Shown here piece by piece: positions 19,395 through 29,310 of a stretch of DNA of 64,000 nt. The position numbers and the translations under genes are program-made. Every line of letters starts with the position of its first letter. Within the stretch, counting starts at the first letter, position 1. Source of the DNA: Saccharomycopsis fibuligera x Saccharomycopsis cf. fibuligera (taxonomy: Eukaryota > Ascomycota > Saccharomycetes > Ascoideales > Saccharomycopsidaceae); the NCBI GenBank assembly GCA_001936135.1, contig CP012819.1:1149501-1213500 (forward strand), read 5' to 3'. The notes beneath the pieces are model-generated. The model did no database searches, was not told the DNA's origin, and was given only the letters and a program-made list of their open reading frames with translations.

Positions 19395-20289
19395 TCATTT
19401 TTTCCATAATATTTACTCGTCAATATTTATGTCTCCTCATCTACTTATTTGCTGTGTCCGGTTCATCATTTTTTGCCTTTTCTTTCATTTTAACATTATG
19501 AACTGGTGTTTTATATCTGTATGTCAATAGAAATATCAATATCAGTTTCTGTATTCTGCTCGTTTCAATGAACAAAGTTAATTGTAAAATGTTTTTTGAT
19601 GTTTCAATTATACAGTTTTAGTGTAATGAATACAAACTCCACTATCCACCCATTTTCTATCGCGGGTGCGCTAAAATGTATAACATGACGCTCGTATTTC
19701 AAAATAAAGTAAAAATCAATAATGCTTGGTACTGTTAAGCTAATTATTAGGTAATCATTTTCGACGTCTAATGCCATCCTGTAAAAAAAATCGATCGCAC
19801 TGCCTTACGAACCTTTAGAAACTAATCCAAAAATCACCACTGTGCCCAATATATAACCACATTAGGCCTCAACCGTTCTGGGATCCTCAAGTATATTGTC
19901 AAGGTTCAACAGTAATATGAAGTATTTCTGGCAGTATAGAGCCAAATCCTGGACGGCATTCAACTCTAATTTGTAATCCTACAACAGATCACAATGTATC
20001 CGCATGAAATGCTAAATTTCGGATATTAATATCAATTCGCTCTACAAATTCTTACTTATCAATAACCTCAAAAATTACTCAAGAATCATTCTTATTATAT
20101 TTATAAAGAGTTGAGCAACTTCAACACCCTGAATTTTTGAATAAATTCCCTATAGTTGATGTGCCAACAGCAAAACATAACGATGCCCTGTTTCCGTTAT
20201 AGAAAACCCCCGAAGATATTTCTTTAAAAAAATTTATAAAACAAGAAAAATTGAAACAGTTAAAAAAATTTAATATAGCAAAAGAAGTT

Positions 20290-21438
20290 CTATTTTTGCT
20301 TTGAAGCGTCATCGAAAAGAATTTCCATATCTTCATCTTCAGTAGATGTTGATTGCTTCTCATCATTACCACCAGAAGTTTTACTGTCTAAACTATCGGT
20401 ACTGCTGCAGCCGCTGTCACTTTCACTGGCGCTGTCATATGGGCGCTCATAGAAGCGGTGACGCCCGCGAAGAAGACTTTTGAATGGATCAAATGGACCT
20501 GCTGGAGGAGGTGGTGGAGGAGGAGGAACGCTAAATGGGTGGAAACCACTACGTTTACCATGGTCAAAATACTCTAAATCAAAGAGTGGATCTGGATGTG
20601 CATGGTGACGAAGATGACCATGTGTATGGAAAGGAGGAGGAGGGGGAGGTGGTGGTGGTTGAGGATGAGGATGAGAATGAGAATGAGTTGGACCATCATC
20701 AAAAGCATCACAAAATTCAAATTTGGACCCCTTTGGGAAACGATGGTGATGATGATGATGATGAGGAGGAGGAGGAGGAGGAGGAGGAGGAGGAGGAGGA
20801 TGTGGGTAGCCAAATTCATGAAATGGATAGTCAACAGGACCTTCACGTCCCGCACAAATTGAAAAATTATCACGAGGGCCAAATCCACGGTGGTGATGTG
20901 GGTGGTGATAACGTCCAAATCCACGGCCTTTACCAAATTCTCTCGTGCTTTCATGAAATGAGTGAGGTGGAGGAGGGGGAGGAGTAGATTGGTGAAAATG
21001 GCAATGATGGTGATTTGCTGGAGGTGGACCAAAGTGACCAAACGGATGAGGACCTGGTGGTGGAGGTGGAGGTGGGAAGCCCATACCGTAGATACCATCT
21101 CTAGTGTGACCACCAAGAGCACTAAAACAACAACGACCTCTGTGGCCTCTGTGACCATGCTTATGGTTGTCTTTTTCACCCTTTGTATTCTTTTTACCAC
21201 CGTCTTCTTCAATGACTTCAGCGTCTTTCATTTGCTCATTTTTTTTAGCAAGGTGTTTGGTTTTCTTTCTCAAAACTTTGGAAGCTTTTCGTTTCACATC
21301 TTTTAACTCTTCAATGCTGAGCTCCTTATAAAGCTCAATTGGGGCTCCAACCAAATCTTTGCTAGTGATTAAAATACCATCAGCAGGAACTGCAGCAGCG
21401 GCGACCTGCTTTGAATTTTTATTGGACAATTCTGTCAT
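20290..21438 (-). CDS. Pro/His-rich orphan protein with polyproline blocks
   Basis: Not recognised. The frame encodes 382 residues. Residues 1-90 are ordinary, with a charged, Lys-rich helical part (LSIEELKDVKRKASKVLRKK). The middle, about 95-330, alternates at least six runs of 6-12 prolines with His-rich stretches, Gly/Phe and a few Cys (CHFH, RCCF). Residues 330-382 are Ser/Asp/Glu-rich and acidic. There is no signal peptide or membrane segment, so it is probably cytosolic or nuclear. Polyproline blocks could bind profilin, SH3 or WW domains, and the His clusters could bind metal; both are inference. The frame is compositionally biased, but an intact 383-codon frame with non-repetitive ends and a well-formed promoter argues that it is real. 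Its promoter has an exact PACE site. Confidence 0.72.
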   Translation of the reverse strand: MTELSNKNSKQVAAAAVPADGILITSKDLVGAPIELYKELSIEELKDVKRKASKVLRKKTKHLAKKNEQMKDAEVIEEDGGKKNTKGEKDNHKHGHRGHRGRCCFSALGGHTRDGIYGMGFPPPPPPPGPHPFGHFGPPPANHHHCHFHQSTPPPPPPHSFHESTREFGKGRGFGRYHHPHHHRGFGPRDNFSICAGREGPVDYPFHEFGYPHPPPPPPPPPPPPHHHHHHHRFPKGSKFEFCDAFDDGPTHSHSHPHPQPPPPPPPPPFHTHGHLRHHAHPDPLFDLEYFDHGKRSGFHPFSVPPPPPPPPAGPFDPFKSLLRGRHRFYERPYDSASESDSGCSSTDSLDSKTSGGNDEKQSTSTEDEDMEILFDDASKQK

Positions 21439-21667
21439 TCAATAATAAATGATCAGGCAATGCAGAATACTTATTTCGGCAACACCAAAGAAAAAACTTG
21501 TTAAGATGTTTTAATGATATTGATATGTTCTTATTTGCTAAGATAGAAAATATTAGGGTGAGTATGGCTCTGTAAAGAAGGGAAATAACAAAATAATAAG
21601 GGGAGTCAAATGCCATGAAACACCGGAAATCGGCGAGCGTTTTATAGTAATGCATAAGCCCCGTTTT

Positions 21668-21677
21668 ACCACGTGGT
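21668..21677. promoter_or_regulatory. E-box palindrome ACCACGTGGT
   Basis: A 10-bp perfect palindrome around CACGTG, the Cbf1/Pho4-type site, 230 bp upstream of the ATG of the Pro/His-rich gene. Confidence 0.45.
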
Positions 21678-21736
21678 TTGGAATGCCGAGGACGCAAGTT
21701 ATGCACAAGGGAGCAGCCAAAAAGATCATGCCGGCG

Positions 21737-21745
21737 TTTGCCACC
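21737..21745 (-). promoter_or_regulatory. Exact PACE (Rpn4-type) site
   Basis: TTTGCCACC, the exact reverse complement of the canonical proteasome-associated control element GGTGGCAAA. It lies 299 bp upstream of the ATG at 21438. The only gene it can control at this distance is the Pro/His-rich orphan, as the next gene upstream is on the same strand and ends there. Confidence 0.55.
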
Positions 21746-21767
21746 TCAAGGCTTAGATGAGGCTTTT

Positions 21768-21774
21768 CGGGTAA
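21768..21774 (-). promoter_or_regulatory. Reb1-type site
   Basis: CGGGTAA, the reverse of the TTACCCG core, 23 bp from the PACE site. Confidence 0.4.
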
Positions 21775-23270
21775 ATAAAGTGGCGCTTATATTTTATAAA
21801 CTGCTAAGCACCGCAATTTACGTTGAACTTGCATGTAGTCACAGTAAAAGAATATCAGCAAGTTCAAACATTACAATTTTGCGTCATAGTGATGTTTGGT
21901 ATATACATTTATTTGGGAGAATAATGCGAGACTTGATTTTCAATCTTCTGAAAACTATTTGGCTCAAAAAAAAAGTGCACTATCGAATGGCTTGGATAGC
22001 AACATAACAGCTCAAATGAATCAGGCCTCTTGGCAACCTGCCTTGTGTATAGAATTTGAAATACATTATAAAAAAAAAAACTTGTGAGTATCCGTGGGCG
22101 CTTTTTGAAGTTTTCTGTTTCAATTAGACTTATTCTTCGGGATTCAGCGGCGCGTTAAAATTACCCTATTTGTACTATCGGCATTTGAAGCCTACAATTA
22201 AGCTTCTGCATGACGTGCCATATCCAGAGGCGAAACATCGAGCTTTATGTGACAAAAAAATTGATACTGAAATTATTCCATGTTTAATTAATTGCGTTGT
22301 AACACAAAAAATGACAGTCTTCCTTTTTTTACTTTTCCTTTTCTTTCATTTTCTTGTTCATTTGGCTAACATGTAATTCAGCCTACTCTTGAAATCCCTT
22401 GGACATGTAAAAAACGTATTTGTGGACATTTGAGGCTTATTGTTTTTAGTTATACTTTCAAAAGACGAGAACAAAAATATGTTGATGGGACTACATGCAG
22501 ATACTTGTTGTCATTCTATGCTTTGTCTTTCCCATGTTTGCAAATACTGCTAATAGAATATATTTTGTTCCATCTGTAGAATACCCAAAAACTAAATAAG
22601 CATTCACTTCGAAAGATTACCGTTCCAGGCTTTTTTTTTCTTCACTTTACATCAATAAAAATACAGACCTGTAATTTGAATTAAGGAGCACTTTAACACC
22701 ATTGCGCGTTGGTGACATTACGGAATTATGAGACTTTTGTACTCAGTCTCTAGGCATACTGTAATCACAACATGTTCCGAACTGCCTTTCGACTTTTAAC
22801 CTCACACTAAGAAAGGACCACGACTCATTTCTTGGCTTATCATGTCAAGCTTTTATAAATTTCTTTTTCTTTCTTTTCTTTCCTTTTCTTTCCTTATGAT
22901 TTTCTAGGAGTTCAACACTGCTTGTGTTGAGAAATTTTTTCGGTAAGACAATGCAATATGATACGTGCTGCTTTTTAAAAATACCAAAAATTAGCATCAA
23001 TGAATCTACGTAATAACAACAATAAAGGGAGACTGTATTTCTATCATTGAAAGTTGTATATATGTACTTGTCTATATGGTTTAGAATGAACAATGATAAA
23101 CAAAAATGGGGAAACGCAAAAAAAAGCAAAAGTAAGAGCAAAAAGATAAAAAAATTGAAAACTATAATTTGTATATGAAAAGAGGCAACACTACTCTGCA
23201 TTTGCTATTTTTTAAAATCATTTCTTCAATTGAAGCACATAGTTTAAAAGTGTTGAAGCAATTTGGTAAT

Positions 23271-23765
23271 CTAGTCAGTAGCATATGCAGTTTCAGCAGC
23301 AAAAGTCAAAGACGTCAAACCAGCAGAATGACTAGCTTCTGCAGGGAACTTTGACAAAAATGGAACGTTTCCTTGTTCAGTACCATTACTTTTACGGTGT
23401 GGCCCATGGTGATGGGTACCATTGCCCTTACCATGAGGACCATGATGTGTACCATTGCCCCTGCTTTGTGGATGAAGGTGATGTGGATGAAGGTGGTGTG
23501 CATGAGTACTGTTACCACCGTGACCCTTTCCCCCCTTTGGTTCAGTTGTATTACCTTTGTGCAAGAATTTGTGATGTTCAGTGCCATTATACTTTTGAAG
23601 TGGAGCACCACTTGGAAAACCAGAAGGAGCATCACTTGGAAGACCAGGCAAGGTCAAGCTAGCAAAGTCGAAACCTGATGCGGTGGTTGGAAGAGCAGCA
23701 CCTTGGGCTTGAGCAAAGAACAAGTACTGGCAAATAGCAACAGAGATGATAGTGGTAAATTTCAT
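23271..23765 (-). CDS. Small secreted His/Gly-rich glycoprotein, orphan
   Basis: Not recognised. 164 residues from ATG 23765; the frame is open further upstream but only this start gives a signal peptide. Residues 1 to about 20 are a classic secretion signal (KFTTIISVAICQYLFFAQAQG). Residues 55-140 are rich in His, Gly, Asn and Lys and include imperfect repeats of the type NGTHHGPHGKG. They contain about six N-glycosylation sequons (NGT, NTT, NST). The C-terminus lacks a hydrophobic tail, so no GPI anchor is expected; the product is probably secreted and soluble or wall-associated. Lys-Arg Kex2 sites and pheromone-like repeats are absent. The His clusters suggest metal binding, which is inference. 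Confidence 0.72.
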   Translation of the reverse strand: MKFTTIISVAICQYLFFAQAQGAALPTTASGFDFASLTLPGLPSDAPSGFPSGAPLQKYNGTEHHKFLHKGNTTEPKGGKGHGGNSTHAHHLHPHHLHPQSRGNGTHHGPHGKGNGTHHHGPHRKSNGTEQGNVPFLSKFPAEASHSAGLTSLTFAAETAYATD

Positions 23766-25177
23766 TTTCAAGTTGTGTGATGTGAAAAAAATTTGAAATC
23801 TGTTTAATAAGTGATAATAAATAACTTGAGTAAGTTGAAAAGACTTAACCAATTTTAAAGCGTTGTATGAGCTGTTGATGTAAACAATTAGAAAATATAG
23901 TAATTTGTTTTCCGAAAAGTGAGAGCAACTTAGCTTCATTTATAATATTTCAACAAAAAGATTTATCTGTTACCGAGGTTAATGGAAAAGTGTCAAAACA
24001 ATTACCATTACCATAAAACTAATATGTATCGCTAAGCCCACCTATCCACCCAAAATGATACTTACGAAACACAAATCCATCGGGAACCCTACCAAAGCTT
24101 CTTGTTCCATGTTTAGCCTTGAACACGTTTTCACTGTAAAGAAAATATTGACCTACAGGCAACAGCTATTCTTCAGTAAGAGCGACCAAGCCACTTAGTC
24201 CAAAGCCGAGGATGATGCGAGTTACTTATACCGTCCAACGACTTTCAGGTAGGAAAATAACAGCCGCTATCACGCATCGGATTTCGCTCGTATCATGTAG
24301 CATATTGAAACAAAACTTCCAATTACACAATGGTATTTCGCTATAAGTATATCGACGATTCTGTTTTAATCAGAAAAAACAAACTTCACTGAAATCTTTA
24401 ATACTCCTATTGCCATAGTGTTGCTTTCATTTTTGTCACCGTTTTAATAGCATCAAAATGGAGCAAAGTACGATTATCTTTTCCGCATTCGTTTTTCAAG
24501 TCGCATAAGCCACCCCGCCATAGTTATAGAAAAAGGAGCTTATACACATTTAACACTTGGTAACTGGAGGCAATCAACTCCAACAATAAGAAGTTCTGAT
24601 TGTGTACCGTTGAAACAGAAAAAAAGCAGTTATGAAAATAAAATACGGTCGTAGCTGCATAATTTTTGATATTCATATCTACAAGGTAACAAACAGACCC
24701 AGAAAGTGTAAGACAATTTTTGAAGAGATTGGTAGGAAATAAAACCAAACGAAAACATGCCCAAAACTTCGCCTTGGTCATTTTACAATGTAAGCTGGTG
24801 TAAAGACCTATTAGCTAGAACGAAAAACATCATTTACGAGGCAATTCTTTCTACATACGATGAAATGTTAACACGTATGCTTCTTTACCGTCTTTAAACA
24901 GTTTGAATTAGAAAACGTTGTTATTACTCTCATATTTTCAAGCCAGAATCAGAAACAAAACAAGGCAGAAAATAAAATTACAGCGTCTAAGAAAAACTTT
25001 CAAGAACCAATGATATACCGCAAAACAGGAAACTTCTCATAGAACATAGAATGCACCATAATTGGTTTCAATCCATTCTCTTTAGTCTTTTTGTTCCTAC
25101 AAAATATATAGAATGCACATTATGTAGAAATTCAACGATTGTTGAACAGCACTGGTATTACAACAATCTTTATCAAC
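23766..25177. other. Gene-free stretch upstream of the secreted His-rich gene
   Basis: 1.4 kb, AT-rich, with the promoter of the secreted gene at its left end and the RIM20 3' region at its right end. No coding frame or RNA gene supported. Confidence 0.5.
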
Positions 25178-27673
25178 TTAACCAAATTTGATTCCTTGAG
25201 AAGGGTCCCACACATTTGCACTCAGCGCGTTTTTCTTTGGCTGAGGAGAAATTACCGATGATCCTACACCACCAAATTTATCTGAATCAGTGCTATTGTT
25301 AACATTTGTGCTGCTGTCGCCACCACCAATACCACCAACACCACCACGACGGTTTATTGCATTTTCTAAATCACGAGCCTCAATTCTTCTGCTGTAGATA
25401 AATTGATCTATTTTTTGCAAAAGAGAGTTACCACTAACCATGAAGTCATTATAAAAAGCAAGCCCTTCATTCAAGTTCTTGATAATTTCATGATACTTGG
25501 TATAAAGATTTTGAAGTTCCATCAAAAATCTCTCTTTGGCGAAATTTCGAGTGTTTGTCTTTTGATTTTTCAATTCTTCAAACTCTTTGAACGTGGTGTC
25601 AATTTTCTGCTCAAGCTTTTGTTGCGTAGACTTTTCATCATCGAGGGCATTTAGCTCACCGCTGAGCCCTTTAATATGTGTTTCATACACAATTTCAAAA
25701 TGCTCATAAGTGGCACTATTATTACTATCATTAGTGCCAGAATCCTCCTCTTGAGTGTTGTCAAACTTCGCTATTGAATAGTTTAATTTGTTAGTTGATT
25801 GAAGATATTTGTACTCGTTTATAACCTTGGGCAAAATATTCATTTGCATAGATTTAATCTCCACTACTTCTAAGAATTTTTTTCGATTGTTTTTCAACAT
25901 CAGAACATCGTTGATCAAGTTTTTCAACTGGTTTATCTTGTCATTCAATTGGAAATCTTTTTCATCTTTGCCTGAACCATCGGCATCATCATTAACAATA
26001 TCAGCAGGCATAAGTTTTTGCAACTTATCTAGTGGAGTGGTGCATAACACTTCCATATTACTTTTTATTTCAAAATAGCTGGCCCTTATTACCTCATCAC
26101 CTTGCTGTGCTTGAGAAATGTACGCTTCCAACCCATGAAGCTCTTCAATAAGCTTTTCGGCGGCAATTTCTGAATTTTCACGACGCCAGAAATTTGTGCC
26201 GTATCGCTGACGCAAAAGCGCATCTTCATTAGCCTCAATCTCCAATCTTTCTCTAGCTCCATTGACAATATTTTTGCTCTGGTTTTGTAGCTTGGAAATA
26301 TCGCTCAAAGACTTTTCAATCGTTGCTGTACCACCCAAGTTTTTAATTTCTTCAATTTGCAAAAGTAAAGATTTGGGCAACTCATCACTTTTATTTAGGG
26401 CATCTAACGATGCAGGCAAATTTCTCTCGGCCAAAAATCTATCAATGATACTGGTGAGGCTGTTTATAGGATCTATGATCCTTTGCTGAACGTAGTTTTC
26501 CTGACGTTCTCTAAAACTTTGAGCAATCTGGATAACAAAGTACGGCAACAAATCGGCAAACAAAATTTTGCCATAACTCTTATCCTGATCAGATACCGAA
26601 TTGTTTGCAGATTGTAAAAATTTGAGAGGAGTTTCCAATTCGGCAACAACCAATGGTTTTGTCATTGGCGCGGGCTGAATAGGACTAAGGGTATTTTCTT
26701 CCGCAACAAGTTTGAGATAAATTAAGTCATTATCCTTTTCGCTAGTTTTCAACGTCTCGTCAAGAATCTTATTCAACGAGTTGGCATTTTCTTGTACTGC
26801 AGCACTAGTATATCTCAAAAATGATAATGACTTCTTGGACAATTTTAAGGCAAGCCTGAGACGAGCCACTTCTTCACCGTACTCTTTATTGGCAGCACAC
26901 ATTATTGATTGGCGGTACTGAGCTGCTGCCTCAAAATGGAATTTTTTCACTTTGATGTGATTCAACCAATCTGATCTTAGCACTTCCGATTGCTGTGCGA
27001 AATTCAAACATTCGTTATAGTGCAATGCTACTTGGATGGACAATTTGGCAATCACCGAATCCTTGAGCTTGCTGGCGAGAGCCTTTTGCCAAAACATTTC
27101 TTGCGCTTGAGCTAACATCAAAAACTTCAACATGTTTAACGTTTCCAATTGTAAGTCCAAAGGTAACTGGATCCGATTATCCAGATTCGCGTTCCTGATG
27201 GACAATTTGATAATGAAGTCAAAACACCCTGCAGCGTATTGAAAATACCCACAGGCTTTTTTGAGCCCTTCCTCACTGCTTTTTGATTGAGCAATAGCAA
27301 GCTGTGAGAATAGTGCTCCAAGATTATACACCACATTGATTTGCTCAAAAGTAATGGACTTTAACTTGACTGGGCCGGTCACATTGTAGCCAATGGTGCC
27401 GTACCACGGGAATTCTGCCAAATCGCTGGGAAACTTCAACAATAATGAGGACAAATGAACGTAGTAACTTTTGAGCTTGTCAATGCTGTCAGCAGTGGTA
27501 ACTATATCGTTTAGCGACAAGTACACTTGATGCCGTAACGCTTGAATCTTGTCAATATCTGCTTGAAAACTGTTTGCTGGTTGGTAGTACTCTGCGGTGA
27601 TGACCTGCTTGATGGCTTCGCCAAAGTTGAAATTCACGGTGCTTTTGAACGGCACGGGGAGTAAGTTGGACAT
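25178..27673 (-). CDS. RIM20: Rim20/PalA, BRO1-domain protein of the pH-response pathway
   Basis: Scaffold that joins ESCRT-III at signalling endosomes to the Rim13 protease and the Rim101 transcription factor in the alkaline pH response. The protein is 831 residues. The BRO1 domain fills about residues 1-390, beginning LLPVPFKSTVNF, with SDLAEFPWYGTIGYNV and NVVYNLGALFSQLAIAQS, which match the PalA/Rim20 type rather than Bro1. The rest is a helical V-like domain with coiled-coil stretches, and the tail is Gly/Ser/Asn-rich, ending WDPSQGIKFG. At 831 residues it is longer than the S. cerevisiae protein (about 660) and nearer to filamentous-fungal PalA. Adjacent to CAF20 in S. cerevisiae; here separated by two orphan genes. 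Confidence 0.92.
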   Translation of the reverse strand: MSNLLPVPFKSTVNFNFGEAIKQVITAEYYQPANSFQADIDKIQALRHQVYLSLNDIVTTADSIDKLKSYYVHLSSLLLKFPSDLAEFPWYGTIGYNVTGPVKLKSITFEQINVVYNLGALFSQLAIAQSKSSEEGLKKACGYFQYAAGCFDFIIKLSIRNANLDNRIQLPLDLQLETLNMLKFLMLAQAQEMFWQKALASKLKDSVIAKLSIQVALHYNECLNFAQQSEVLRSDWLNHIKVKKFHFEAAAQYRQSIMCAANKEYGEEVARLRLALKLSKKSLSFLRYTSAAVQENANSLNKILDETLKTSEKDNDLIYLKLVAEENTLSPIQPAPMTKPLVVAELETPLKFLQSANNSVSDQDKSYGKILFADLLPYFVIQIAQSFRERQENYVQQRIIDPINSLTSIIDRFLAERNLPASLDALNKSDELPKSLLLQIEEIKNLGGTATIEKSLSDISKLQNQSKNIVNGARERLEIEANEDALLRQRYGTNFWRRENSEIAAEKLIEELHGLEAYISQAQQGDEVIRASYFEIKSNMEVLCTTPLDKLQKLMPADIVNDDADGSGKDEKDFQLNDKINQLKNLINDVLMLKNNRKKFLEVVEIKSMQMNILPKVINEYKYLQSTNKLNYSIAKFDNTQEEDSGTNDSNNSATYEHFEIVYETHIKGLSGELNALDDEKSTQQKLEQKIDTTFKEFEELKNQKTNTRNFAKERFLMELQNLYTKYHEIIKNLNEGLAFYNDFMVSGNSLLQKIDQFIYSRRIEARDLENAINRRGGVGGIGGGDSSTNVNNSTDSDKFGGVGSSVISPQPKKNALSANVWDPSQGIKFG

Positions 27674-29310
27674 TTGCTGCTTGTTGTGTTTATTTGTGCT
27701 CGTGCTTCCTGAAGTTGCCGTTTAGATAGAGTCGTGCTTGATGTTAAGATGACGGCGATAAAAAGACAGCGGTGGGAAGAGCGCAGAACAGATCAGATCA
27801 AAGGGCAGCATCAGCAATTTGTCTTTTGTTGTTGTCTTTTGTTCTTTTTTGTTCTGGAAAGGTAAACACGATGAGCCCGATGCTCTCGGGTGCTGGTTAG
27901 CAAAAACTGGAGTGCACAAAGAACCCGTACCTATATAGATAAAGGTAGTAATAATCAAAGAGATACATCGAGAGCTATAATTATCCGACGATTCTGGGTG
28001 TGATTATCGACCTTTGGCTTTGAAATTGACCTCGCAAATAAGTACATGTAGCCTCCAACGGAATGTGCGATATGGAAACCAATCCTCATTTAACTTGCTG
28101 ATCTACAGACGTCACAGTGCAAAACAACAACCAAAGGTAGCAAGGATGATATGTACAAGCATTACTATTGAGTGGTGACCGAACAGTTGAATAGCTAGAT
28201 AGTTCAAAGGCTGAATAGTGAAAATAATAACAATAATAATATAAGTGACACAAATCGAGAAAATCAGATCAAAAAACAAAAATAAATCATAACAAAAACC
28301 GCATCAGCAAAACAAAAAAAACAAAACAAACAAAACAAACAAATTATAAAAACAGAAACTAAGGATACTGGCAAAACGGGTCATAAAATCGATCAGAAAG
28401 GTGTGTGATACTGTGTATGTGTGTTATAAAACAAGAAGATGACGCTATCTATGATAACAATAATAAATGACAGATGGATGAGTAAAAGGATGGGGGAAGG
28501 GACTATAATATAGTGTATAATATAATATAACATAACTTGATATGGCATAAAAGGACATGAAAAGTGTGTGAGAGTGTTTTTTTGATTTATTCCGCTTCTT
28601 GTCGGGCTTCTTTGGCTTCTCAGCATATATCTTGGTCTTTGCACTTCATGCAGCGGCTTGCATTTTTTTTGGAAATAGCAGAGGAAACTAGGTTGGTTTA
28701 GCCTGTATGGCGCAGGTGAATATCGAGAAAATCAAAGCAAATGGGCATAGCACAGCAAAAAAGAAATTTGGTAATATGGCAGGTGGGCGAAGTGACATAG
28801 AGTGGGAAGCAATACCGCTCGAGCGATTGAAGACAAGAATAAAAAACAAACAGGCCACGGATGTGTATGTCCTGGCGAATACTCAATAGCAAAAAGAAAA
28901 GAGAAAAAAAAAGAGAAACAAAGATACACATAAATGCCACCCCGTATACTCACACCGTTCCGCATCTCTCAGTTGAGCTAGAAAGGCATGCCATACTGCA
29001 AGTAGTGCGGCCACCAATAGTTCATTGGTTCCGATCTGGATCTCAAGCATGGCGTACGCTATCAGCTTTTGGTAGAAAGCGGCTGAAGCTCTTTCAAAAA
29101 GACCAACGCGTGCAGTGCAGGTAAATCGTCATTGTTCCAGTGATTGTGATTATAGCTTTAGCTAATGGCCCAAGTGGCAGCTTCGCGAAGCGTTAGTCAT
29201 ATCGGTGATCTCTCTATTTTTTTTTCTTGACTGCCAGGCCAAATTAAGTTTGCAACTTAGGGTGCCGCTTAAAAGAAAAAATCGCAGCCAGCCCCGGTAG
29301 AGCCTCGCCT
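27674..29310. other. Gene-free stretch between RIM20 and the mitoferrin
   Basis: 1.6 kb; RIM20 promoter at the left, mitoferrin 3' region at the right. A-rich with AAAC-type runs around 28290-28345. Short open frames are present, but none shows family features. Confidence 0.5.

Larger units (their letters stand above)
18966..20289. other. Gene-free intergenic stretch between CAF20 and the Pro/His-rich gene
   Basis: Both flanking genes converge here. It holds a run of 42 T (19162-19203) and a TA dinucleotide run (19367-19392). No coding frame with family support and no RNA gene was recognised. Confidence 0.5.
21439..23270. other. Long upstream region of the Pro/His-rich gene
   Basis: 1.8 kb without a supported gene. 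The first 340 bp carry a cluster of E-box, PACE and Reb1-type sites. The remainder is AT-rich with no recognised feature, and ends in the 3' region of the secreted His-rich gene. Confidence 0.55.

Noticed and set aside
20535-20987. Acidic and basic frames opposite the Pro/His-rich gene
   Set aside because: They are the complementary reading of proline and histidine codon runs.
23895-23920. Resemblance to a point-centromere CDEIII (TTTGTTTTCCGAAA)
   Set aside because: The core matches, but there is no CDEI (RTCACRTG) at the right distance and no 80-bp AT-rich CDEII, and it lies in the promoter of the secreted gene.
28707-28889. 60-codon plus-strand frame (MAQVNIEKIK...)
   Set aside because: No family features, no leader or promoter signal, and an overlapping frame exists on the other strand.
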